A stretch of 28,356 nucleotides of DNA. Source: Prevotella sp. Lineage in GTDB: Bacteria > Bacteroidota > Bacteroidia > Bacteroidales > Bacteroidaceae. The first letter of the stretch is position 1. Each line of letters begins with the position of its first letter. Shown piece after piece: positions 7,913 to 16,037 of this stretch. A program made the position numbers and the translations under genes. The stretch lies in the NCBI GenBank assembly GCA_017430675.1, contig JAFRMM010000203.1, positions 1 through 28,356 on the forward strand, in the 5' to 3' direction. The notes below the pieces were generated by a model, which did no database searches, was not told the origin of the DNA, and saw nothing but the letters and a program-made list of their open reading frames with translations.

Positions 7913-10191
7913 TAAGTGATAATCTTGCTGTTTGAGGAATTGCTGCTGTCGTACCAGTCGATGGCAGTCCGCACATCGGATGCCCAGAGGCTGAACTGCG
8001 GGTAGGCGATGCCGATATTCAGGCCTTCGCGCGGCCAGAACCATTTCCCCACCTTATTGCCGTTGACCACAAAGTAGAGCGGTGCGTCGCCGAGTTGGGT
8101 AGGCTGCTGCTCCACGGTGACGTTGCCGTCAGCGTCCTCCAGGCTCAGGGAGAAGTTGAGGCGGTCGGTGCGGAGGAAGTCGCTGCCGCTGAAGGTGATC
8201 TCACCGAGTTTGCTGAAGATACGGGAGATATTACTGGTGTTGACAGGTGACTTCACGGCGGTGCCGATGGCGGCATGGACCTCCTCGCCGAATGGCTCGC
8301 CGTTGTAGAGCACGGTGGTCTTCGTCTTGTTGCCGACGCACATTACCTGCACGTTGGCGGTGAAGGTGCCGTCGCCGTTATCGTGAGGTGTGCTGATACG
8401 GAGGCCGACATCGTTATAGTCGAAATCCTTGGAGGCCGATTCCAACGTCTCGAAGAAGTAGTAGATACTGCCACTCTCGGGTTCTGAGCCCGTTTCCGTC
8501 TTCATGAAGGTGCTGTAGTCGTAGGACGGAGAGGTGCTGTAGGTACAGGTCTGGCGGGCTGCATCGATACCGGTGGATGCCGCACTGTTCCAGACCAGGC
8601 AGTAGTTGCTGTCGCCCAGCGTCCACTGGTAACTGTCGGCGCTCAACAGACGGCCCTCGTAGCCATTCAGCCAGTAGTAGAGCATCCGGAGACTGTTGTA
8701 GCCACTATAACTCTCCTCCAACCTGCCGATGCCGATGCCCCGCTTGTCACCGTCCCACTCGTTGATTGCCCCTTTGTTCAGGATGGTGGGGAAGGATGAC
8801 GGGAGGACCAGTTCCACGTGGTCGAGCAGGTAGGTGCCCGCCACACGGTCGGTCGTGACGCAGTTAGTACAGTTGTTGACCTTCAGGATGGCATTGGCGA
8901 TGAACCCGTCGCCGGAGGGACCATGCACGCCGTAGTTGTCGATGCTGATGCTGCCCGTACAGTTCATATAGGCGGAATTACCCATGTGGAGCACCTTGTC
9001 GCCGCTGCTGTCACCACTGAGGGTCAGTGTGGAGCACTCGGTATAACTGCCGTCGTCCATCCTCGACGCTCCGTTGAGCAACAGGTCTTTGGCGAGTCTC
9101 ATGTAACCGCCGTTCTGGATGGCTATCTCGTCGCCCGTCAGGGCCGCCAGGTTGGCGATGCCGTTGTTGACGAGCATGCTGGGGGTGCCCTTGTCGTTGA
9201 TGGCGTAGTTCACGGTGGTAACGGCCGAACTGGTGGAGCCAAGGGTGCCGCTGTTGTATAGCGTGCCGCCATAGAGGCTGATGTTCTTGGCCGTGATGAC
9301 GCCGGCATTATAACTGTAGATACCGCTTTCCGTGGCAAACTCCACCGTTCCGTCGCCAGAGATCTGACCGCCGGGAAGTACGTAGATCATGCCGCTGGAC
9401 TCTTCGGCCATGGGCTTGGAGGTGAGTCTGAAGTTCCTGGGGATGACGATATTGCCGCCCTCGCCCACGATGAGCACATTATCCCTCAGCACCTGCTGGT
9501 TGAAGGCGAGCGTCCAGGTAGCAGTCACATAGGCGGATTTCTTGGCAAATGTTCCCAAACTGGGGAGGAAGCCCGTGAAGTCGGAACTGATGTGGAAGTG
9601 TACCTCGTCCTCGTCGTTCAGATCCACGCTGTCATCCGCCGGATCGACGAGCGTTCCCGTGGTGTATCTCGTGAGGTCGGGCAGACTGAGGTCGGGCACG
9701 CTCCAGTCGTGGCCGACGGTGGAGGAATAGGATAATGTCCTTGTGGGGCTCTTGCCCGTGAAGGTCAGTTCGTTGATGCCGTCGGTGACGGGGAAGAACT
9801 TGCCGACGGCATGGCCGCTGGCATCATAACAGGCGGCATAGAGCAGGGCGGTATTGGCCGGACGGGCGATGTTGATGGTCTTCTTTACGCCAGACTGCAG
9901 ATGGACCATACCGATATAGACGGCCTTGGTATCGAAGATCAGGGGAGTCTGGGAGATATAGACCGTATAGTCACCGTCGTTGCCGTAATCGACACTGATC
10001 CTGACGGATGTGTTGCTCACCGTATTCCAGTCCTGACGGGCATCAATCTCCTTGCCGCCCATCACCAAGGCCTTGAAGTTATCGACAAACACCTGTTCCT
10101 CTTTAGAACCGAAGTCTTTTCTACAACTGATAACCGTTAAGCATAGGGATGCAGCAACTACGCATTTTATCCAATTCTTCGTTCTCATCAT
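7909..10191 (-). CDS. Large LruC/DUF4842 lipoprotein with beta-helix-like middle (gene 5)
   Basis: This 760-residue predicted lipoprotein has an I-S-C lipobox with Cys about 23; the start could be either of two adjacent ATGs. DARQDW near residue 50 matches the early cluster motif. Residues about 235-470 are short Gly/Asn-rich strands (YVLPGGQISGDGTVEF, YGGTLYNSGTLGS, LVNNGIANLAALTG) that look like a parallel beta-helix, as in adhesins and carbohydrate-active surface proteins. The LruC signature FFETLES, then DFDYNDVGLRIS, is at about 574-597. The protein ends with the family motif YPQFSLWASD. It lies 27 nt downstream of a tRNA gene with no obvious promoter between, so it may be read from the tRNA promoter. 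Confidence 0.87.
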   Translation of the reverse strand: MMRTKNWIKCVVAASLCLTVISCRKDFGSKEEQVFVDNFKALVMGGKEIDARQDWNTVSNTSVRISVDYGNDGDYTVYISQTPLIFDTKAVYIGMVHLQSGVKKTINIARPANTALLYAACYDASGHAVGKFFPVTDGINELTFTGKSPTRTLSYSSTVGHDWSVPDLSLPDLTRYTTGTLVDPADDSVDLNDEDEVHFHISSDFTGFLPSLGTFAKKSAYVTATWTLAFNQQVLRDNVLIVGEGGNIVIPRNFRLTSKPMAEESSGMIYVLPGGQISGDGTVEFATESGIYSYNAGVITAKNISLYGGTLYNSGTLGSTSSAVTTVNYAINDKGTPSMLVNNGIANLAALTGDEIAIQNGGYMRLAKDLLLNGASRMDDGSYTECSTLTLSGDSSGDKVLHMGNSAYMNCTGSISIDNYGVHGPSGDGFIANAILKVNNCTNCVTTDRVAGTYLLDHVELVLPSSFPTILNKGAINEWDGDKRGIGIGRLEESYSGYNSLRMLYYWLNGYEGRLLSADSYQWTLGDSNYCLVWNSAASTGIDAARQTCTYSTSPSYDYSTFMKTETGSEPESGSIYYFFETLESASKDFDYNDVGLRISTPHDNGDGTFTANVQVMCVGNKTKTTVLYNGEPFGEEVHAAIGTAVKSPVNTSNISRIFSKLGEITFSGSDFLRTDRLNFSLSLEDADGNVTVEQQPTQLGDAPLYFVVNGNKVGKWFWPREGLNIGIAYPQFSLWASDVRTAIDWYDSSNSSNSKIITY

Positions 10192-10218
10192 AAAATGGAT
10201 AGCCTTTTAGGATGTGAG

Positions 10219-10292
10219 TGGACCAGCCAGGGCTTGAACCTGGGACCTCCAGATTATGAGTCTGTTGCTCTAACCAACTGAGCTACAAGTCC
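10219..10292 (-). tRNA. tRNA with CAT anticodon (Met, or Ile2)
   Basis: A 74-nt cloverleaf on the minus strand: acceptor GGACTTG pairs with CTGGTCC except for one T-T mismatch, D-arm GCTC/GAGC, anticodon loop CTCATAA (anticodon CAT), T-arm CCAGG/CCTGG, discriminator A. CAT serves elongator Met or lysidine-modified Ile2; I cannot separate them by eye. An initiator tRNA is unlikely because the first base pair is intact. Confidence 0.93.
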
Positions 10293-10304
10293 GGATTTGG
10301 GTTG

Positions 10305-10312
10305 CAAAGTTA
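10305..10312 (-). promoter_or_regulatory. Promoter of the CAT tRNA
   Basis: The minus strand reads TAACTTTG, with TTTG 20 nt upstream, which is the full Bacteroidetes housekeeping pattern. It starts 13 nt before the tRNA and is divergent from the ribF promoter. Confidence 0.7.
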
Positions 10313-10375
10313 CATGAAAAACCTTAAATATCCAAATTTTTTAGGTGATTCTTTCGCTCTGCGCTCATTTTTTCG

Positions 10376-10383
10376 TAACTTTG
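10376..10383 (+). promoter_or_regulatory. Minus-7 element for ribF
   Basis: TAACTTTG ends only 7 nt before the ribF ATG, so the transcript would start at or next to the start codon. Confidence 0.6.
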
Positions 10384-10390
10384 CCGCCCA

Positions 10391-11329
10391 ATGGAGACCA
10401 TTTATCTCAATCAAGGGCAGGGAATGACCGTGAACTGTGTGACAACCGTCGGCATGTTCGACGGTGTACACCTCGGCCACCGACTGGTGATCGGCCAGGT
10501 GGTGGAGAAGGCCCTGGCATGTGACCTTGCCTCGGCCGTCGTCACGTTTGACAGACCACCCAGGCAGGTGCTGGACCCGTCGTTCCGTCCGCAGTTGCTC
10601 ACTACTCTGGAGGAAAAGGAGACCGTCATCGGGCAGTTGGGCGTGGATACCCTCGTGGTACTCCCGTTCACCCGGGAGATGGCAGCCATGTCGGCCCGTG
10701 TGTTCATGGAGCAGATCCTCCGCGGACAGTTGCGGACGGAGGTGCTCATAACGGGGTATGACAACCGTTTTGGGCATGACCGGGCGGAGGGCTTTGACGA
10801 CTATGTGCGTTATGGCCGTGAAATGAGCATGCAGGTGCTGCGCGGGGATGCGCAACTGATGGACGACGGTCAGCAGCCCGTCAGTTCATCGGTAATCCGG
10901 CAGTTACTGGCTGTGGAAGGCCGCGTGGATCTGATGCCCCGTTATCTGGCGCGGCTCTACCAGTTGCAGGGAACGGTGACGGCAGGAGAGCATATCGGTC
11001 ACCGCCTCGGCTACCCTACCGCGAACCTCGTCCCTGATGATACTTGCAAACTGGTTCCTGCCCCCGGCGTTTATGCCGTATGGGCAACCATTGTGGGAGA
11101 GCCGCAGCCGCGGGCGGCCATGATGAACATCGGCCATCGGCCCACATTCCAGGGCAGTCGTCAGACACTGGAGGTGAACATCCTCGACTTCGATGGCGAC
11201 CTCTATGGTCAGACGATGAGCGTGTCGTTCGCGGAACGGCTGCGGGAAGAGCGGCGGTTTGAGTCGCCGGAGGCCCTGGCCGCACAGTTGAAAGCAGACA
11301 AAGAACAAGTAAAAAGGATATTAAGATGA
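10391..11329 (+). CDS. ribF: Bifunctional riboflavin kinase / FAD synthetase
   Basis: This enzyme phosphorylates riboflavin to FMN and adenylylates FMN to FAD in the cytoplasm. The 312-residue length is normal for the fused bacterial enzyme. The N-terminal nucleotidyltransferase domain shows VGMFDGVHLGHRLVI (residues about 21-35), with the HxGH nucleotide-binding motif. The C-terminal flavokinase domain begins near residue 185 and has GYPTANL at about 206, with MNIGHRPTF following. The ATG lies 7 nt after a TAACTTTG promoter element, suggesting a leaderless or near-leaderless mRNA. The final bases overlap the CPBP protease start (ATGA junction), so the two genes are translationally coupled. 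Confidence 0.95.
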   Translation: METIYLNQGQGMTVNCVTTVGMFDGVHLGHRLVIGQVVEKALACDLASAVVTFDRPPRQVLDPSFRPQLLTTLEEKETVIGQLGVDTLVVLPFTREMAAMSARVFMEQILRGQLRTEVLITGYDNRFGHDRAEGFDDYVRYGREMSMQVLRGDAQLMDDGQQPVSSSVIRQLLAVEGRVDLMPRYLARLYQLQGTVTAGEHIGHRLGYPTANLVPDDTCKLVPAPGVYAVWATIVGEPQPRAAMMNIGHRPTFQGSRQTLEVNILDFDGDLYGQTMSVSFAERLREERRFESPEALAAQLKADKEQVKRILR

Positions 11330-12078
11330 AGAATGCCTTGACATTTACGTTTGTATTCCTGGCCATACAGATTGCCGGAGGGGCACTGCTGGTATTGCCT
11401 TTCGATATGGGGCTGTTACCAGATGACCCGGCCCTGCGCCTCATCGTCCCCACAGCCGTGGTGGGCATCGTCACGATCATCGTCTTCCTGCTGACGAAAT
11501 GGACAGTGGTGTCGCGACACTGGGTGCAGACACGTCCCTGGGTGGCGCTGTTCTGGTGTGTGCTGGCCGCCCTTGGGGTGCTGATCCCCTCATCGTGGTT
11601 CCAGGAACAGATGCCTGAGTTGCCCAACATTGCCGAGGAGAGTTTTGACCTGATCCTGAAGGACCGCTGGGGCTATTTCGTCGTTGGTCTTCTCGCACCG
11701 CTGAGTGAGGAGATCGTGTTCCGCGGTGCCGTCCTGCGCTCGTTGCTCCGTTGGAGGGAGAATCCCTGGGTGGGCATCGTGATCTCCGCCCTGCTCTTCG
11801 CCCTGATCCACATGAACCCTGCGCAGATGCCACACGCCTTCCTGATCGGTCTGCTGCTGGGCTGGATGTACTACCGTACGGACAGCATCGTTCCCGGGGT
11901 GGTGTATCACTGGGTGAACAACACGGTGGCCTATGTGCTCTATAATTTCTATCCCGATCCGGACATGAGACTAATCGATCTGTTCGGTTCGCAACGGTCG
12001 GTGCTGATGGCATTGGTTTTCTCACTCTGTATCTTCCTGCCGTCGCTGTACCAGTTACACCTCACGCTGAGGAAATAA
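11326..12078 (+). CDS. CPBP-family intramembrane metalloprotease
   Basis: This 250-residue polytopic membrane protein belongs to the CPBP (CAAX protease and bacteriocin-processing, Abi) family. It shows the three family motifs: SEEIVFRG (residues about 127-134, with the EExxxR core), a histidine in LIHMNPAQ near residue 160, and HWVNN at about 195. Several hydrophobic segments are evident, including the first 30 residues and LLLGWMYY. The start overlaps the ribF stop by 4 bp, so they form one operon, and an intrinsic terminator follows. Its substrate is unknown; members can process prenylated or peptide substrates or act in immunity to bacteriocins. Confidence 0.9.
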   Translation: MKNALTFTFVFLAIQIAGGALLVLPFDMGLLPDDPALRLIVPTAVVGIVTIIVFLLTKWTVVSRHWVQTRPWVALFWCVLAALGVLIPSSWFQEQMPELPNIAEESFDLILKDRWGYFVVGLLAPLSEEIVFRGAVLRSLLRWRENPWVGIVISALLFALIHMNPAQMPHAFLIGLLLGWMYYRTDSIVPGVVYHWVNNTVAYVLYNFYPDPDMRLIDLFGSQRSVLMALVFSLCIFLPSLYQLHLTLRK

Positions 12079-12091
12079 TGAAAAGTGAAAT

Positions 12092-12123
12092 GGGCTGTCC
12101 GGTGTCGCGGGCAGCCCTTTTCT
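12092..12123 (+). terminator. Terminator after the ribF-CPBP operon
   Basis: GGGCTGTCC, loop GGTGTCGC, GGGCAGCCC, then TTTTC. The 9-bp stem includes one G-T pair and starts 14 nt after the stop codon. Confidence 0.8.
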
Positions 12124-12152
12124 TCCAGTTAGTATTTGTAAATAATTGGAGA

Positions 12153-12170
12153 GGAAACTTCCCAGTTTCC
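12153..12170. repeat. Small hairpin between convergent operons
   Basis: GGAAACT, loop TCCC, AGTTTCC. A T-rich stretch with a duplicated ATTGTGTTTTG follows on the plus strand. It may be a second weak terminator for the ribF operon or for the convergent sigma operon. Confidence 0.4.
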
Positions 12171-12232
12171 TTGAATTGTGTTTTGATTGTGTTTTGAAAT
12201 GGATTATTTATATATAAAGCATAGAAAATATT

Positions 12233-12712
12233 TCATTCCAGGTAGGTGGGGGGCTCCGTGGTGGTTGCCTTGATGCTGTCGGTCATGTTCTCCGCCTGAA
12301 TGGTGTTCAGCATATTGACGGAGTCGGCATCCTGTTCATGGAACTTGGCATACGCATCCTTCGGGTCGTCCCATCCCCATTCCCATGGAGCCTGGGCGGC
12401 ATTGCCCAGAGTCAGGATGATGGCCACGATGGCGGCAGCCCTGAACAGGGGCATCAGACGGCCCTTGAGCGTGACGATCCTTGCCTTGGGCGCCTCACCG
12501 GTCTTCTCCAGGATGCGCATGTCGAAGTCATCGCCTAACGGCTCATCCTTCTGCAGTTCGCAGAGGAAGAGTTCGCGGAACTTCCTGAGACCCTCTGGGA
12601 TCTCCGGGGATTCGGGCTGACTGAAGAAGGTGCGCAGGATAGCCTCTTCCTGCAGCGTGGTCTCACCCTGCCAGTAGCGCTCCAAGAGTTGTTCGATGTA
12701 TTTATAGTCCAT
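12233..12712 (-). CDS. Membrane-anchored protein paired with ECF sigma factor, probable anti-sigma
   Basis: This is a 159-residue protein starting MDYKYIEQLLERYWQGETTLQEE, the typical opening of small Bacteroidetes proteins encoded right after an ECF sigma gene. A soluble helical N-terminal part is followed by one transmembrane segment (about residues 89-106, MPLFRAAAIVAIILTLG), then a short outer tail rich in Asp and Thr. I chose the ATG at 12712 over an in-frame TTG at 12727. It overlaps the sigma stop codon region by 11 bp, pointing to translational coupling. An anti-sigma role is inferred from position and topology; it is not a FecR-type protein. A weak hairpin lies downstream. Confidence 0.72.
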   Translation of the reverse strand: MDYKYIEQLLERYWQGETTLQEEAILRTFFSQPESPEIPEGLRKFRELFLCELQKDEPLGDDFDMRILEKTGEAPKARIVTLKGRLMPLFRAAAIVAIILTLGNAAQAPWEWGWDDPKDAYAKFHEQDADSVNMLNTIQAENMTDSIKATTTEPPTYLE

Positions 12713-13220
12713 ATTTCTCTGTTTCAAGATATTTCTGCCGGATGGTCTGTCGGGCGCGGAAGATATTCACTTTCACCTGTTCTTCGCTGACGGCCATGAT
12801 GGCGGCAATCTCCTTGTAACTCTTGCCTTCGAAGTCGCGCAACTGGATGGCGGTGCGCTGTTTCTCCGGCAGATGGTTGATGAGGCGGCGTATCAGCGCA
12901 AAGCGGTCTTGCTGCATGGCCTGTTCCTCGGGATTGGATGAGTAACTGTGGTCGGGGGTGTCTTGCACGCCCTCGTCAAGACTCTGGCTCTGGCTGCCCA
13001 TCTTGCGCATCTTGTCAACGGCGAGATTCCTGCAGATGGTGAGGCAGAAGGCTTCCATGGATTCTATCTCATCCCACTGGTCGCGCCTGTTCCAGACCTT
13101 GATCATCGTTTCCTGTACCACGTCCTCTGCCTCCGCAGGGTTGAGAGTGATGCGGAGGGCAAGCCTGTAAAGTTCGTTTTTCAACGGAAGGACATTGTTC
13201 CGGAAACTGATCTTTTTCAT
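12702..13220 (-). CDS. ECF-type RNA polymerase sigma-70 factor
   Basis: This is a 172-residue protein of normal ECF length. The sigma region 2 part is LYRLALRI...AEDVVQETMIKVWNRRDQWD...ICRNLAVDKMRK. Region 4 is LPEKQRTAIQLRDFEGKSYKEIA, followed by a helix-turn-helix (MAVSEEQVKVNIFRARQTIR). I chose the ATG at 13220 (MKKISFRNNVLPLKNE) because it has an AGAGAGG just upstream and gives the usual N-terminus; the open frame continues upstream only into argB antisense. It directs RNA polymerase to a small regulon, and its overlapping downstream gene likely encodes its membrane regulator. No SusC/SusD genes adjoin, so it is not an obvious glycan-utilisation regulator. Confidence 0.9.
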   Translation of the reverse strand: MKKISFRNNVLPLKNELYRLALRITLNPAEAEDVVQETMIKVWNRRDQWDEIESMEAFCLTICRNLAVDKMRKMGSQSQSLDEGVQDTPDHSYSSNPEEQAMQQDRFALIRRLINHLPEKQRTAIQLRDFEGKSYKEIAAIMAVSEEQVKVNIFRARQTIRQKYLETEKYGL

Positions 13221-13287
13221 CCTCTCTGTATATAATGACGAATGGGAAACGGAAAAGTTACAAATAAAAAGAAAAAACCGTCTTTTA

Positions 13288-14061
13288 TTATTGGATGATC
13301 GTGCCGTGCCGACCGTCAATGGCGGTAGCAAGGGTAATGATAACGCGACTGACACCATCATCGATGGCAGAGAGGGCGTTCTCGATCTTCGGGAGCATGC
13401 CGCCGCTGATGGTGCCGTCGGCCTTATATTTAAGAAAGTCCGCGCGCGTAATGGTGGGGATGACGCTGTCATCATCGTCGGGATGGCGGAGTACGCCTTT
13501 CTTTTCAAATGAGAAGATGAGGGTCACGTCGTAGTACGGGGCAAGGGCCTTGGCGGTCTCCGAGGCGATGGTGTCGGCATTGGTATTGAGGATATGCCCT
13601 TCCCCGTCGTGGGTCAGCGGAGCCATCACGGGCGTGATGCCTTCCTCGATGAGACGGCTGAGCATCCGACCGTCGGCACGATCGACATCGCCCACGAAAC
13701 CGAAGTCAATACCATCCTTGACGGGACGGCGGTGGCTGCGGATAATGTCGATGTCGGCACCGGTGAGGCCAAGGGCGTTGATGCCGTTGGACTGCAGACG
13801 GGCGACGAGGTTCTTATTCACCAGACCGCCATAGACCATCGTCACGACCTGGAGCATGTCGGCATCGGTAATGCGACGCCCCCCTACCATCTTCGACTCG
13901 ATGCCGAGTTGAGAGGCTACCTGTGTAGCGCGGCGGCCCCCACCATGCACCAGCACCTTCCGCCCCTCAATGGCGCAGAAGTCCTTCAAGAGTTGTGAGA
14001 GTTGGGCCTCGTCTTCGACGATGGCACCGCCCACCTTTATGATTGTAAGTTTCTCTTTCAT
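13288..14061 (-). CDS. argB: Acetylglutamate kinase
   Basis: This enzyme catalyses the second step of arginine synthesis, ATP-dependent phosphorylation of N-acetylglutamate; in several Bacteroidetes the pathway uses N-succinyl intermediates, so the substrate could be the succinyl form. The 257-residue length is normal. It has the amino-acid kinase fold with IIKVGGAIV near the N-terminus, VLVHGGGRRAT at about 37-47, and the C-terminal SGGMLPKIENALSAIDDGVSRV block with the conserved lysine. It lies 40 nt after speA on the same strand, the gap being filled by a 10-bp tandem repeat. The sigma gene follows after 67 nt. Confidence 0.93.
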   Translation of the reverse strand: MKEKLTIIKVGGAIVEDEAQLSQLLKDFCAIEGRKVLVHGGGRRATQVASQLGIESKMVGGRRITDADMLQVVTMVYGGLVNKNLVARLQSNGINALGLTGADIDIIRSHRRPVKDGIDFGFVGDVDRADGRMLSRLIEEGITPVMAPLTHDGEGHILNTNADTIASETAKALAPYYDVTLIFSFEKKGVLRHPDDDDSVIPTITRADFLKYKADGTISGGMLPKIENALSAIDDGVSRVIITLATAIDGRHGTIIQ

Positions 14062-14068
14062 CTTTTTT

Positions 14069-14112
14069 AGGTTATCCTAGGTTATCCTAGGTTATCCTAG
14101 GTTATTCTAGGT
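14069..14112. repeat. 10-bp tandem repeat spanning the speA stop and speA-argB gap
   Basis: The unit GTTATCCTAG is repeated three times exactly and once as GTTATTCTAG, with partial flanks (about 4.4 copies). The last sense codons of speA (CTA GAA TAA on the minus strand) are the degenerate fourth copy, so the stop codon lies inside the repeat. It contains the palindrome CCTAGG at each junction. Confidence 0.85.
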
Positions 14113-15994
14113 AAGTATATCCATACAGGCCGGAGCGATAGTTCGAGAGGAATTCCTTACCTTCCTCGAGGGAGATCTTGCCCAGTTTCACGCTCTTGGC
14201 CACCCATACCTCCAACTGGCGCACGAGTTTCTTCGGGTTGTACTGTACATACTCCAGCACCTCCTCGACCGTCTCACCGTCGATGATCTGGTCGATATGG
14301 TAGGTGCCGTCCTTCTCCGAGATGTGTACGGCGTTGGTGTCGCCGAAGAGGTTATGCATGTCGCCGAGGATTTCCTGGTAAGCACCTACGAGGAACACGC
14401 CGAGGTAGTAGGGCTCGTTCTTCCTGAGCGGATGGACAGGCAGGGAGTGGGTGTTGTGTCGATTGGTGGTAAAGTTGGCAATCTTGCCGTCGGAGTCACA
14501 GGTGATATCCTGGATGGTAGCGTTGCGCGTAGGCCGTTCGTCGAGCCGCTGGATGGGCATGATGGGGAACACCTGGTCGATGGCCCATGAGTCGCTGAGG
14601 CTCTGGAAGAGCGAGAAGTTACAGAAGTACTTGTCGGCCAACAACTTGTCGATCTTCATCAGTTCCTCGGGGATATGCTTCAGGCTCTTGGCGAGGGCGT
14701 GGATCTCGTGACAGACGCTCCAGTACATGGCCTCCACCTCGGCACGGGTCTTCAGATCGACGATGCCATGCGAGAACAGGTCAAGCACCTCCTCGCGGAT
14801 CTGTTCAGCATCATGCCAGTCCTCGAGCACGTTGCGCGGGGAGAGGTTGTCCCAAATCTCATAGAGATCCCTCACCAACTGGTGCGAGTTCTCGTCGGGT
14901 TCGAACTCCTCCGGCATCTCCGGCAGGGAGGCCGTCTCCAGCACATCGATGATGAGCACGGAATGGTGGGCGGCCAGCGACCGTCCGCTCTCGGTGATGA
15001 TGTTCGGGTGGGGTAGGCTGTTCTTGTTGGCGGCATCCACGAAGGTGTAGATACAGTCGTTGACGTATTCCTGGATGGAGTAGTTGACGGAACTCTCTGA
15101 CGAAGGAGAGCGGGTTCCGTCGTAATCGACGCCGAGTCCGCCGCCGCAATCCACGAAATCGACATTATATCCCATCTTGTGGAGTTGAATATAGAATTGT
15201 GAAGCCTCGCGCAGAGCCGTCTGGATACGGCGGATCTTGGTAATCTGACTACCGATATGGAAGTGGATCAGGCGCAGACAATCGCGCATATCTTTCTTAT
15301 CCAACAACTCCAGAGCCTCCAGAAGTTCTGCACTGGTCAGACCGAATTTGGAGGCGTCGCCACCACTCTCTTCCCATTTGCCTGAACCCGAGGAGGCCAG
15401 TTTGATGCGGATACCGATATTGGGGCGAATGTTCATCTTCTTGGCCTCACGGGCGATGATCTCCAGTTCGTTCATCTTCTCAACCACAATGAAGATATGT
15501 TTACCCATCTTCTGGGCAAGCAGTGCCAGTTCGATATAACTCTGATCCTTGTAGCCATTGCAGACGATGATAGAGTCGCTTTGGCACTGCATGGCGATAA
15601 CAGCGTGTAACTCAGGTTTTGAACCTGCTTCCAGTCCCAGGTTGAACTTCCTGCCATGAGAGATGATCTCCTCTACCACAGGCTGCATCTGGTTCACCTT
15701 GATGGGATAGACGACATAGTTCTCGCCCTTGTAGTCGTACTCCTCTGCCGCCTTCTTGAAACAACTCCAGGTCTTCTCGATGCGGTTGTCGAGGATATCT
15801 GGGAAGCGTAGCAGCACCGGGGGCGTGACATCGCGCAGTGCCAGTTCGTCCATCACCTCGCGGAGATCTATCTGCGTCTGGTTCTTACAGGGCGTGACAT
15901 AGACATTGCCTTTGTCGTTGATGCCGAAATAGGAAGTGCCCCAACCGTTGATGTTGTAGAGTTCCTTCGAATCGTCAATGGTCCATTTCTTCAT
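14102..15994 (-). CDS. speA: Biosynthetic arginine decarboxylase
   Basis: This PLP-dependent enzyme decarboxylates arginine to agmatine, the first step of the agmatine route to putrescine and spermidine. The 630 residues match the usual length of the SpeA family (alanine racemase fold type III). The PLP lysine is in VVYPIKVNQ (K99). Other family signatures are GLEAGSKPEL, IHFHIGSQI, DCGGGLGVDYDGT and ITESGRSLAAHHS. The C-terminal part has HNTHSLPVHPL and YYLGVFLVGAYQEILGDMHNLFGD. It lies 43 nt after aroK and 40 nt before argB, so arginine synthesis and use are encoded next to each other. Confidence 0.95.
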   Translation of the reverse strand: MKKWTIDDSKELYNINGWGTSYFGINDKGNVYVTPCKNQTQIDLREVMDELALRDVTPPVLLRFPDILDNRIEKTWSCFKKAAEEYDYKGENYVVYPIKVNQMQPVVEEIISHGRKFNLGLEAGSKPELHAVIAMQCQSDSIIVCNGYKDQSYIELALLAQKMGKHIFIVVEKMNELEIIAREAKKMNIRPNIGIRIKLASSGSGKWEESGGDASKFGLTSAELLEALELLDKKDMRDCLRLIHFHIGSQITKIRRIQTALREASQFYIQLHKMGYNVDFVDCGGGLGVDYDGTRSPSSESSVNYSIQEYVNDCIYTFVDAANKNSLPHPNIITESGRSLAAHHSVLIIDVLETASLPEMPEEFEPDENSHQLVRDLYEIWDNLSPRNVLEDWHDAEQIREEVLDLFSHGIVDLKTRAEVEAMYWSVCHEIHALAKSLKHIPEELMKIDKLLADKYFCNFSLFQSLSDSWAIDQVFPIMPIQRLDERPTRNATIQDITCDSDGKIANFTTNRHNTHSLPVHPLRKNEPYYLGVFLVGAYQEILGDMHNLFGDTNAVHISEKDGTYHIDQIIDGETVEEVLEYVQYNPKKLVRQLEVWVAKSVKLGKISLEEGKEFLSNYRSGLYGYTYLE

Positions 15995-16037
15995 TTTTCT
16001 GATAGGGAGGTTAGGATAATTAAGGGGATTAGGGATA

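Noticed and set aside
13221..13508. Upstream extension of the sigma factor
   Set aside because: The extension runs antisense to nothing useful and inside argB on the same strand in another frame; the ATG at 13220 gives the normal ECF length and has a purine-rich site before it.
14069..14112. Tandem repeat as possible CRISPR array
   Set aside because: The units are 10 bp and contiguous, with no spacers, so this is a simple tandem repeat.
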